Part shown: piece after piece, positions 23,577 through 34,089 of the stretch
Layout: every line of letters begins with the position of its first letter
How positions within the stretch are numbered: position 1 is the stretch's first letter
DNA from: Episyrphus balteatus
Taxonomy: Eukaryota; Arthropoda; Insecta; Diptera; Syrphidae
DNA: 64,000 bases
Direction of reading: 5' to 3'
Assembly: GCF_945859705.1 (NCBI RefSeq)
Contig: NC_079138.1
Location: 7,006,001 to 7,070,000, forward strand
The notes under the pieces: generated by a model
The model's database searches: none
What the model saw: only the letters and a program-made list of their open reading frames with translations
Told to the model about the DNA's origin: nothing
Position numbers and translations under genes: made by a program

Positions 23577-26500
23577 ATGACGTCTGGCAAGGATACTGCG
23601 TCGTTTTTCGCACATGGTAACACAAAACAATTTGAGTTTTGTTATAAATTATATCCACAAGTCCTTAAACTTAAGGCTGAAAAACGCAACAAAAAGCCGG
23701 AAGAACTTATTCGACTTGATCATTGGTAAGTTTGTATTTTTTTTTTTTTTGGAATTATAATTTTCATATTTATTTAAACTAAAAAAAAAGTAAGTAGGTA
23801 TGAGTTACTGACTGACTCTCTAGGTACCTACCAATTTTGTTCTTGTTTTTTTTTTTTTTTTTTTTTTAATTTAAATTCGCCGCGCTAACACTTTGATCCT
23901 TTGCATGACAAGGTGGTGGCTTGATGATAAATACACGACACTGAATTTGTTTGGTGGTAGTGATGGAAAAAAAAAAGAAATAAAACTTCCAAGTGATTAT
24001 TTAGCTTGATATTTTTAAGCTAAATTATTAAACCTTAACCTTTAAATAAAAACACAAAATTTGAAATGAAAAAAATCTGAAAACACCAAATGTGTTTTTG
24101 GACAATTCCCAAGATTCGCGCCCAGGATTTTTTTAATTTTTTTATTTTGCTTCCTTTTATTATTAACGAGAAGGGAAAACAAATAAAAATTTTATTTTAT
24201 TTCGAAAGCCTGTGATCAGTGTTTACCATTTAAAAAAGCCCTCTCGTTGGAATTGGCTAGAAAAACCATAGGAAAGATTGCATCTAGACTACATTGGGGC
24301 CTTTTTTTTGGAAATTACTTTTTGATTATAGTTGATGCCCATAGCAAATGGTTAGAATGCATTAATATGAATAATAACATTACTTGCTCTAAAACAATGG
24401 ATCAAGCCTGGTCAAAATCATTTTTATATCAAACGAATTTGAAAATTTTCTGCGCCAAAACGGCATTACACATTTGACATCCCCTGTAGGCCATCCCGCC
24501 TCAAATGGGCAAGCTGAAAATAGCGTCAAAATTGTTAAAACAGGACTAAAAAAAAGCATTGAATTTGAAAAATACAAACTGCAATTTTAACAAATTGTTA
24601 TTACATTTTTGTTGGACTATAGGAATTCCATCCACGGTACAACTGGTTTTTCGCCAGCTCACTTAAATGTTCAATAGAGACTTAAGAACAAGGTTTGATT
24701 TACTTAACCCTTTTAAAACGCAAACAAAAGTATTGCAGACAAATTAAAACAAAATGTCTTAAAAATGCAAAATAACCAAAGAAAAAATTACATCGGGCAA
24801 AAAAAGAAAGAAAATTGACGATTGTGAAAGATGGTGAAAGATTTCACCATACCAGGGAAAGTTCAATTTAACTTACAAATCAATAATACTATAATAGAAC
24901 AAATAACCTCAATTAAATATCTTGGCATTGTGTTAGATATGTAAAAAAGTGTCAAAAAAATTGTCCTTAGAAGGACGCGTAAAAACATTTCTAAAAATAG
25001 TGCAATAAAAGTGTTTAATGTAACTGTCAAAACCAATTTTGAATATTGTACAAGTCTTCTCTATACTAAACAATACTAAAGTGTGATCGGTATAGAGCAA
25101 TAACTTCAATGCTTGAATCATTTAACTGGTTAAATTTCAACCAAAGACTTTATATGATGGCAATGGTATTTGTATTCAAAATAAAACACAATCTTTGCCC
25201 TGAATACCTACAATCCAGTGTACCTACAAGAAGAGTAATACCATACAACCTAAGAAATGTAGAAGAGTTCAATATTATCCGGACCAGAACTAGTAGAGCA
25301 CAAGCCAGCATACTTTACATGGGATCAATTTGAAAATCAAATAATTATATATGCCAAAACTTATACTAATTAAAATTTATAGGTCAATTATTTTGAATGT
25401 AAAATAAATATCAAATATAAATTAGCATTAAATTTAAATGGCCACTGAGCCAAATAAAGCTCAAAATAAAAAAAAATAAAAAGTTCAATAGATTAAAGGA
25501 AAAATCGTTCGTATAATAGGTAAAAGATATTATCTGGTTGAAATCACTTCAAAATGTTGTTCCTCTTCGCCAATTGTGGTGTATCCACATAAAATGATAA
25601 CACATTATTCACTTCATGTAAATATTCTTTATTAATAAATATAATGAGCGAATTAGTTATTCAGTTGATGGCACACATTAGACTGACTGTTGTAAGTCTA
25701 CTTGCATACAGTCAAAGTAGTTGGTTCAATACGTTTGACAGAGTTACCATATGCGTTTATAAACGCTACACATATAAAAAATGAAATTTAAAACTATAGA
25801 CCTGTAGACAAATTGTTTGTTATTAAAACTCTCCGACGTAATTTTTTGCAAAACACAAAGTTTTTTTAAGATGTTTAATTGTTCAAAAAAAATATGAATT
25901 CGCCAAAGATTGTTCCAATGTCCACTCTTCTTACTGAGCTAGCGGAATCTTGTATTCATGCATTCAAGAATAGAAATCAAATCGATTGTGTTGTTAAGAA
26001 CTTTAGTAAAGCATTCGATAAACTCTTGCATCAAGTTTTGGCTACAAAAATTGACCAAGATTGTATTTAATGTCAATGTTGCTTGTTAAGTTATACTCTG
26101 AGTTTGAATGGTTTTGAATCTACAAGTTTTACTGACAACTCTGGAGTTCCGCAAGGAAGCCATTTAGGTCCGATTCTTTTTAATTTATTTTTAAATTCAA
26201 AAAAAGTACAAACTGAAACAATCGGCCTTTGCGGATCACATTGTAATTGAAGATAATGGAATTGGTGAAAATGAGCATAACATCAGTTAAATAAAACATG
26301 TAAACAAATGCAACAGACTGGATGCGTATGAAAGTTGTTATATTGAAAAAGAAATTAAAAATTTGAATGCAGAAGAAGGAGGGATTATAAAACGGCTGTT
26401 CTCTTTGGTTTAGCTCATACACGTTATTTTGCATATCCACTGTTTGATGTTGTTACAAAATCTGTTGCAGATTAATAGAGTTAGTTCTGATGATGAACGC

Positions 26501-29500
26501 CAAAGAAATGCATTCGCGTGTTATAGTGTGGTTCAAAAAAGATTTTTTCGAATATCTAAATTTGTTCCACTTATCTTTAACATTAACGTTGTGAAATTTC
26601 AAGTCACTATCTTAAGTGCAAGAGGGTGCTGATAACAGTTCAATATTTAGGTTTTGTACGTAATCTTAATTTTTTTTAAATCTTTTTTAAAAGTTAATAT
26701 TTTATTCAAGTCATATTAAATATTTTTTTTTTTTTCAAAAAAATGTGAGGAATAATTAATAATAATTACAAAACAAAAAGTGAAAAATCTTTGTACTGAC
26801 TCAACAAACAATTTTTCAATATCGATCAGCACCCCCTTCTTTAAAAGATAGGAAGCTGAAAATCCAACGGTATGATACTAATAGGATGTGGAATAAAACT
26901 AGGGGGTGGCTCGACCATTTTTTGAAATTTTTGTTCCCATACAAGCGTGGACCAGCTTAGCGTGTAATGTAAATCTTGTAATTTTTAATTGTAATTTGAC
27001 TTTGTGTTTTTCGTGTGCAGCAATAAGTTGTTGTTTAAAGATAAAGTTTTTATTTATTCATTCACTTTTTCGTAAAATTATGCTCACGATGTTAATATGT
27101 ATTATTGATCTTCATACTTTTTATAATTGGTGTAGTCGTTGACAAATTTTATTATTAAACTTTACAAGAAAGTTATCTGTTTTGTCATTTTTATAGTGTT
27201 AATCTATTAAATGTGAGTTAAGTTACATTAAACAAAATCAAACTTTGGTATGCGGAGAAAAATATCTGAACAAAGATACCAGTTAAGCAATTTATAACGT
27301 GCATAGCAAAGTAGTTTGCATGCCTTGTCTGCATGTACTCTACAACGCTTAACATAAGTAATCAAACTACATTGGAAATATGTACGTTTCTCAACATTAT
27401 TTAACTGGAAGTTCAGATTACTTACATATGTCCAGGTTCTCTCATGGCACCACAGCTAAGGGTCAATCAAGTACAAATTTAGTATAAACAAAAGTTCTAC
27501 TCTACATCCTCAATATTATTTGGTGAAGAAAATCGGACCATAAAGCTGTTCTCAATATTTGGCTGTGCAAACTTGACTTTTTTTCAACTCTTGTGTCCTC
27601 CCTAACAAAATAGAGCATTATACAGTAGTCCAAATTTCTTTATAAAAAAGAGTAAAAATTGTTATTTAGACAAAAAAACCAAGCTTTCTGAAGCATTTTT
27701 AAGTTTTCCATTCGAAAACTATACAAAGTCCATTTAAAAGTTTTTCATTTTTATACTGTAAGCCAATGTAGTTATGCTTTAAGTAATACCTATAAGTTAT
27801 CTGTTATGTAAGGGACGCTAGCAACGATGATTACTTAATCACTTTCATCACCGGCTCGTTTTCTTCCGCCACCAGGAGACCAGTAAGACTGCTTTCTTCT
27901 GCTATTCAATTTACGTAAAAGTCTCAAACAAGAAGCGTTAAAATGCAGTCAAAACTAAAGGTAAACCGGTAGTCTTGAAAAATTAAAAAAAATGGAAACA
28001 ATGCATTGCGCAGAATAGACCAACGTTTGTCAGGCTTTAAAGGAAGAAACATTTTTAAGATCTATACTAAAAAATAAAAATGGTTATATCATTATAGTTA
28101 AAATTTTGTCAATGAATAAAAGAAACATAACATTTTCTGTCTAAATGATTCCAATTACTTTTCTAATTGTTCAAATAATTGCCAGCTAAACTATCATTTA
28201 GGCCCCTTCACGTGAATAATTTAGACTCATATTTTCAAAGGCTAATTACATTTTCGAAATATCCTAATCGATATTCTTTTTTAAATTAAGGTACCAAAAT
28301 GAACTCCCAAAAACAATCAAGCAACGGGGGAAAGACGCACATATGGTACATGAAGAACTTGTTCAAACAATGAAATGGAAGCAATCGGTAAGTTTAAAGT
28401 TTGCAAAATATATTGGTTAGCTAATTTAAATTTTTAATTTGATTTTATAGCGTGGAAAATTCTATCCACAACTTTCTTATTTGGTCAAAGTTAACACGCC
28501 GCGTGCAGTTATGCAAGAGACTAAAAAGGCATTTAGAAAACTACCAAACCTAGAGCAAGCTATAACAGCTTTATCAAATTTAAAAGGTGTTGGCACTACA
28601 ATGGCATCGGCATTATTAGCAGCTGCTGCACCAGATAGTGCGCCATTTATGGCTGATGAGTGCCTTATGGCAATTCCAGAAATCGAAGGTATCGATTATA
28701 CAACAAAGGAATACCTTAATTTTGTACAACACATTCAGACGACGGTGCAGCGATTAAATTCAGAAAGAGATAGTAACTCGTCATGGTCCCCGCATAGGTA
28801 ATAAACTAGATTTTTTGTTTGTCTAAAATACATATATTAATTTGCTTTTCTTTCGCAACAGAGTTGAATTAGCATTGTGGGCACATTATGTTGCATCTGA
28901 TTTAGATCCAAATTTACTCGAAGAAATGCCAGATGGCACAAATTTGGCTAAGGTCCTGGCATTAAATGGCACCACGTCCACAGTCACATCAACAACAACA
29001 GACAATGAAGCCGATGAGAACTCAGTATCAAATGATTCCGTTTCACAGGAACGTATCGATAACACAACACAGACGACAACCAATACAGATGATGGTACAA
29101 CACCACCGTCAAATCAATTTGAACCATCTGATGAGAGCAATTTGGAACCTCCATCGGCACCAGCAAATGGAAAAAATAATGGAAATGGTAAGTCAATTCA
29201 TCACACAAAAATGTATGCTCTGGCAAAGATTGTTCAATGTTTTTTTTTGTTTTATGCGAACACAGGTGTTATTGATAGTTTGGATGAAAGCAGTTCCAGA
29301 TCAGAAGACAGCATGGAAAAACCAATTACACCTATGGTAGCAAATGATGAGACAAATGACAGTGATACAACACTGAGCAGTGGCAAAAGGTATGTTATGC
29401 CTTCATTTATGAACTCTTGATGAAAAAAACGTCGTGTTAGGAAAACAGATCACAGCACATATCATCATAGGACAACTCATCATGGGCAGCCCATCATGAG

Positions 29501-29964
29501 AAAAGTTATTACATGTTTCCATTGGAACAAATTCATATTATTTGAATGTTCTTCTTCTGGGAAGGGACATTCTTCTTCATCTCTTGATAAAATTTTCCAT
29601 GTGTTAAAATGTCCTTAGTGTCATTGCGTTGTCCATGATGGCTTGTCTATATATTGTAATCATGTTGTTGTATACCCTTTTATTAAAGATTATTCAATGC
29701 TTTTTGCATTAAAGGCCTTAAACCGCTATATCCAATCCTTAATAATTAAAACGGATATACAAAAATTTAGAGTCCAAAAAGTGAATAAACTCATTTCATC
29801 GCATAGTAGTTTTTGTTTATTTCGTCTGTTTTATTGTTTCGATTTGATAGTAACATTTTATTTTTTTTTATTCCTTTCTTTATTTCCTTTCTAGATCTCT
29901 ACACTGTGAAAGCTCGGAAGACCAGAACAGTCAGCCCGAGATTAAAAAGATAAGAAGTGATTAA
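23577..29964 (+). CDS. Conserved protein of unknown function with HhH-like motif, six exons
   Basis: Assembled from splice phases: exons 23577-23725, 28291-28387, 28451-28797, 28862-29187, 29266-29389 and 29895-29964, giving 370 residues. All introns are GT/AG, and every junction is in phase (for example a Trp codon split TG|G at residue 50). The ATG context AACAAAATGA fits flies. The first ~200 residues are highly regular and lysine-rich (FFAHGNTKQFEFCYKLYPQV, NTPRAVMQETKKAFRKLPNL). Residues 123-142 (LSNLKGVGTTMASALLAAAA) look like a helix-hairpin-helix followed by an acidic position (MADE, D151), reminiscent of HhH-GPD glycosylase folds; this is resemblance only. Residues ~225-345 are acidic and Ser/Thr/Asn-rich, probably disordered. 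The tail is Lys/Arg-rich. I do not recognise a named orthologue and assign no function. Candidate poly(A) signal at 30108. Confidence 0.9.
24208..25570 (+). pseudogene. Ty3/Gypsy-type integrase relic in intron 1
   Basis: A zinc-finger half with CxxC (ACDQC at 24208) is followed by FGNYFLIIVDAHSKW (core domain). After a frameshift come HPASNGQAENSVKIVK (24495-24540, with the catalytic Glu) and FLLDYRNSIHGTTGFSPAHL. A C-terminal SH3-like piece follows the nested insertion (IIGKRYYLVEI, from about 25515). The stretches that should carry the first Asp (before the core sheet) and the second Asp are missing, and there are stops, so it is inactive. Gag, protease, RT and clear LTRs were not found. 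Confidence 0.8.
24870..25480 (+). mobile_element. 5'-truncated LINE tail with ~10-bp target duplication
   Basis: Inserted in the Gypsy integrase relic. AAAGTTCAAT stands at 24858-24867 and again at about 25480-25489, directly after the A-rich tail, and the integrase reading resumes there. The insert translates to the C-terminal part of a non-LTR RT: IKYLGIVLD, then FNQRLYMMAMVFVFKIKHNL and CPEYL. It ends with ...AAATAAAGCTC and A-runs. This is a copy of only the last ~600 bp, as expected from incomplete reverse transcription. Confidence 0.85.
25880..26245 (+). pseudogene. Non-LTR reverse transcriptase fragment
   Basis: Reads TELAESCIHAFKNRNQIDCV, then FSKAFDKL (motif A), GVPQGSHLGPILFNLF (motif B) and FADH where FADD is expected (near 26228). 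Frameshifts separate the blocks. It is a dead internal fragment of a jockey/I-like element within intron 1. Confidence 0.8.
26246..28290. other. Remainder of intron 1 of the second gene
   Basis: No gene or clear repeat boundary. Possible further transposon debris occurs near 26290-26640, where a frame without recognisable motif runs. The intron ends TTTTTTAAATTAAG before exon 2. Confidence 0.4.
29450..29620. repeat. Short deletion derivative of the 31.2-33.2 kb element, in intron 5
   Basis: The left segment CACATATCATCATAGGACAA and right segment CATGTGTTAAAATGTCCTT match the two ends of the longer element at 31160-33209, including GGGAAGGGAC near the right end. It lies within the intron 29390-29894 and does not touch the exons. 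Confidence 0.65.
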
Positions 29965-31159
29965 AATTTGCATTAAATTAAAACAAAGTAATAATAATAA
30001 AAGAAAAAAAAAACAGAAAAAAAACAATAAAAATACAATAAAATTCATGATCATATGAGAATGAGAGTGCTGAGTGCACATATACACACGTCTTTCATCA
30101 CCAAGCAAATAAAACAAATTAGAATTAGAGAGAAAAAAAAAGAAAAAACCAATTATATATATAATTATAAACTACTGATACCACACTGCAGCGAAATAAC
30201 GTCTACTTTCGTTCTTTTTCTTAATTTAATTTAAATGTTTTCGTTTGGAAAAAATGTGAAAATGTGAAAAAAAAAATGTATTTTCCATCTTTTTAATTCC
30301 ATATTAATTAAACAAAAATACATATATTTTTTAGTACGTAATCGAAAAAGAAATACGAAAAAAAATTTTATTATACTTCACAAGAAGGAAGAAAAAGGAA
30401 AAAAATATTCCACAAAAAAAAAAAAAAAAAAATCAAAATATTCTGACGAATTAATTTGGCGAGAAAGAGACCAATAAAAAAAAAATACAAAATTGAATTA
30501 TTAAACAAAACAATTGTACACTAACACTGTATGATAAAAATATGAAGAGGAAAACAATTAAACACAAAACTGCTAAAATTACTTAAAAATCATTAAAATC
30601 TAAAATAAAAACCAAGTAATAAATAATAATAAAACACCAGATGCGGAATCCACGAATATTATTTTTAAATTATTTATTAGTCAAATACATCTTAACAATG
30701 ATATCAAATTTATATAAAAAAAATAAAAAAGCTTCGGCAAATGTTAAGCTGTATAAGAAGTAAAAACTATACAACTACTTATAATATTTTGAAAAAAAAA
30801 AGATTTAATATAAAGTTTATATATTTTTTTCTATTTAAGTTAACCCATACACAAAAAAAACAACAAGAAATTAAGATAGGAAATTATATTTCACACACAC
30901 CAACACACAATTGTATTATGTTTGTTCTTTTAAACAAGGAGTTCAAATTCAACTCTGAGGAGAAACACGTCATTTTATGTATGTCCTTTTATGTCTCTTT
31001 TTTAATTTTAATTATTTTATATTACAAAAAAAAACAAATCTAAGCTATAATTCTATTAAAAACATGTACACATTCTACATTGGAACATTCCATTTTGTTT
31101 GTTGTATTATTCTTTGTGTATTTTTTCGTTGTTGTTTTAAACAAGAAGAATTTCATAGG
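29965..31159 (+). other. 3' UTR and AT-rich flank of the second gene
   Basis: Very A-rich. Several AATAAA-type signals occur, the first good one at 30108-30113. No coding potential; the open frames at 30741-31243 are A/T homopolymer artefacts. Confidence 0.45.
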
Positions 31160-33209
31160 ATCAACTCGGCACATATCATCAAAGGACAACTCATCATGAG
31201 ACAAATTATCACAAGATTCAATTGGTACAAATCCATTTTTTGAGTTGAGTTTTATTTTAATGTTGCTTCGGGTGTTTTCATAAACGTCGGAAATCTGGTT
31301 TAGTTACAATCGTTATTTTGCTTTGTTGCATCAATGAACACACAAATTCTGCAGAACGTCTGCAGGTCTGCTTAAGTACAATTTTCAGTAGTCACTGAAT
31401 GTTCATAAACTTCAGACAAAACCAAAATGACCACGGAAAGAGTTTTCACGAAAATATTTGCTTTTAATAATTCAGAAAAGTCTATCGAATGCAAAGTTTT
31501 CATTTATGCAAATGACAAATATCAGGTGTAAATTCACAAACACTTCACTTTAGAGATGATCATTCCTGTAGCACGTTCATAAACGTAAATAATAAGCATC
31601 ACTTAAAATGTCAATTGTTCATTATTGCAAAGTTGCTAAATTGTTTATAAATTAATTATTTTTATGAAATTCAGGGAATATTTTACCAGCGCACAAATTA
31701 AACTTCTAAAAGAAACGATTGAAATATGAAGGTGAATTTATTGCAGGCAGAATTCGAAGTCAGTATTGTGGAGGAAAGTTCTGCAGGAGATAAAATGTGT
31801 GGCTCCAGATTTTAATGACAACAAAGAGTTTTTATTAGTATCACGTCCATCATTAAGCAAAAATTGTTTTTAACGTTAAACTTTTTGTCAATCAGCATCG
31901 CATCGTAATCAGCTGAGCAACGATCAGCATCGCAAAAAGGCAGTAATACCTAATCACTACCAAATAATTTGACGTTTGTGAATTTACCCCAGGTGTTTAA
32001 AAATACAAAACAAATATTTGAAGCGTAAATGTGCAAATATAAAATTTCACATGCAGTCTAAATTTATACATAAAGGGACAGATGTCATGTGCACAAATGA
32101 TATCTGTATTTTTTTTAAACTTAAAAAAACCAAACTCTAAACTATAAAATTTTGACGAACGACGCACATCAAAATTTTCACTTTAGTACTTTTTCACTAA
32201 AATGAAAAATTTATTTAGTAGGTAATATTAAATTTACATCAGATTAATAATATCGATTTTGGTTAAATGCTAAGAGCAAATGCAAAATAAAGCATTTTTC
32301 TGAGCCCCCTAATGCTAAAATTCTCAATTTTATATTATTATTTCATAAACCACGTTTAACAAGCTTTTTCTTTAGTGAAAATCAATTTTGTTTTTCAAAA
32401 ATTTTTGGTGTCCCAAACTTTTCGAAAAATTAAAAAAAAGAGCATTTGTTTGAACCACCCTAATAAACATTTTTGCTTCCCAATGATAATATTTTACAAT
32501 ATTAGCATTTATTATACAATAAAAACATCGAATCAAGAGCCAAATAAATTTCTTCGTAAGTTCTGCAACCATTCAATTTTGGCTGCGCAAGCTGCCCGAC
32601 ACGACTTTGACCACGACATGACGTTTTTGAACAGCATTGGACTAAGTTATGGCGTTTTTAATTGGCAATCCGGAATTGTTCTTCGATTCGGAATCCCAAT
32701 TGAACAGTTTTTTTTTTTATTCCGAAGAATCTGAAGTTTGGCGTAAATGTATTGGTTGAGTTTGACATGTGTCACATTTCAGTTGTTTTTGTGCTGCAAA
32801 CATGGAGGAAGTGAATGTGAATGTGTGAGGGATTCTGCTTCTGATTCTGTTTTTAAGACAAGAAGAGAAATTCTCTTTTTTTTCAGAATCAGAACTGTCA
32901 GTTTTGCCCAATTGAACGCATTCAGATTGATTTTTTTTTTTGCTTTCAATTTAAAACGCCATTACAGTTTGTACGATCGCGGATCTGACTTTATGAACAT
33001 GTCTAATGCAGGCCACTTTTGTGGCGTCAAAGAACACAAAACCTTCAAAAGTGCAAAAATAAGTACTAAAAGGGTACTCTCATTGGAGTGAAAGAAAACG
33101 ACATTAGACGGACGTTTATGAAACCACCCTTTTTTTTGGGAAGGGACTGTTGTAGTCGTTGTGTTTTTGTTTCTCTTGGTAAAATATTTCATGTGTTAAA
33201 TTGTCCTTT
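31160..33209. mobile_element. Non-autonomous DNA element, about 2 kb, AAAGGACAA ends
   Basis: The left end has AAAGGACAACTCATCATGAG (31181) and the right end has ...CATGTGTTAAATTGTCCTTT (to 33209), so AAAGGACAA is inverted at the two ends. Subterminal TTCATAAACGT (near 31277, 31400, 31573) is answered by ACGTTTATGAAAC near 33108. A short relative sits at 29450-29620. Open frames inside (32375-32734, 32747-33091) show no transposase motif. Limits are approximate, because homology to the short copy extends slightly upstream of the inverted end. Confidence 0.55.
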
Positions 33210-33249
33210 GCACTGGTAAGTTAACTTGAAACCAACCTTCACAATTTTG

Positions 33250-33711
33250 TATCGATCAGGCTTGTAAAAGAATGCAATCTTTTGTGAATGCAGTCTTTGA
33301 CATTCAGTTACACAATTCCAACAAAAGATTGCATTCATTGACTTACACTTGAGACTCAAGCCTGGTACGCTGCTCGCGCTCCCATACAAATTACCGAAAA
33401 TTTTTAGCCGAGATAAAATGGATCCCATACAAGTTATCGATAACTTCAAATTTTGCAATCACCAATCATTTTCCATGAAATGATTGCAATCTTTTTTTTC
33501 CCCAATCAAGAATGCAAATGAATGCAAAAGACTGCCAAGGAATGCAAATGAATGCAAAGGACTGCCAAGGAATGCATTTCATCTAAAATGATTGGTGATT
33601 GCAAAATTTGAAGTCTAAGTCTCAAGTGTAAGTCAATGAATGCAATCTTTTGATTGAAGTCATTAAAAATTGCATTCAAAAAAGATTGCAATCTTTTACA
33701 ACTCTGGTATC
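33250..33711. repeat. Fold-back element with tandem-repeat core
   Basis: Left arm 33250-33480 is largely complementary to 33571-33711: ATTGCATTCATTGACTTACA in the left arm pairs with TGTAAGTCAATGAATGCAAT in the right. The core carries two 30-bp direct repeats (33511-33540 and 33541-33570, AATGCAAATGAATGCAAA...CTGCCAAGG). The left arm alone carries an ~85-bp insert at about 33360-33445 related to the CCCATACAAATTA MITE family, a nested insertion. Confidence 0.7.
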
Positions 33712-33742
33712 GATAGCTTCGGATGGCAGAGACTTTCGCTTG

Positions 33743-34023
33743 TAAGGCCGTATGTGAATTGCGCTAAATAGTTAACACCGTGTAAAATTTTTGAGTCTAT
33801 TGAGGTGAACAAAAAACTTTCAACAAACAAAATTTATTGTTCAAAATTTTTTCTGCCATGCCTTTTTAATAAAAAAAAAAAAACAAAAACATCTGCAAAA
33901 AAAATTTAACCAGGTCCCAGAGCCCAATAAATTTTTAACAGGTGAAAATGTTTTATTCACCTCAATAGTGTCCAAAATTTTACACGGTGTTAACTATTTA
34001 ACGCAATTCACACACGGGCTAAG
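33743..34023. repeat. Hairpin element with ACACCGTGTAAAATTTT arms
   Basis: 33748-33815 (GTATGTGAATTGCGCTAAAT...AACACCGTGTAAAATTTT) is the imperfect reverse complement of 33950-34020. The loop is A-rich (33830-33940). No coding sequence. It is probably a MITE. Confidence 0.65.
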
Positions 34024-34089
34024 GCTCGGCGCACACATGGATTTTGATCGCGCGATTATTCAGTCGCAAATTAGATGACGCTTTTTAAA

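Noticed and set aside
32375..33091. Two overlapping open frames (119 and 114 codons) as a possible transposase
   Set aside because: No DDE-type or zinc-finger motif was seen, and both lack any recognisable family signature.
33511..33570. CRISPR-like direct repeats
   Set aside because: Only two contiguous 30-bp tandem copies without spacers, in a eukaryotic fold-back element.
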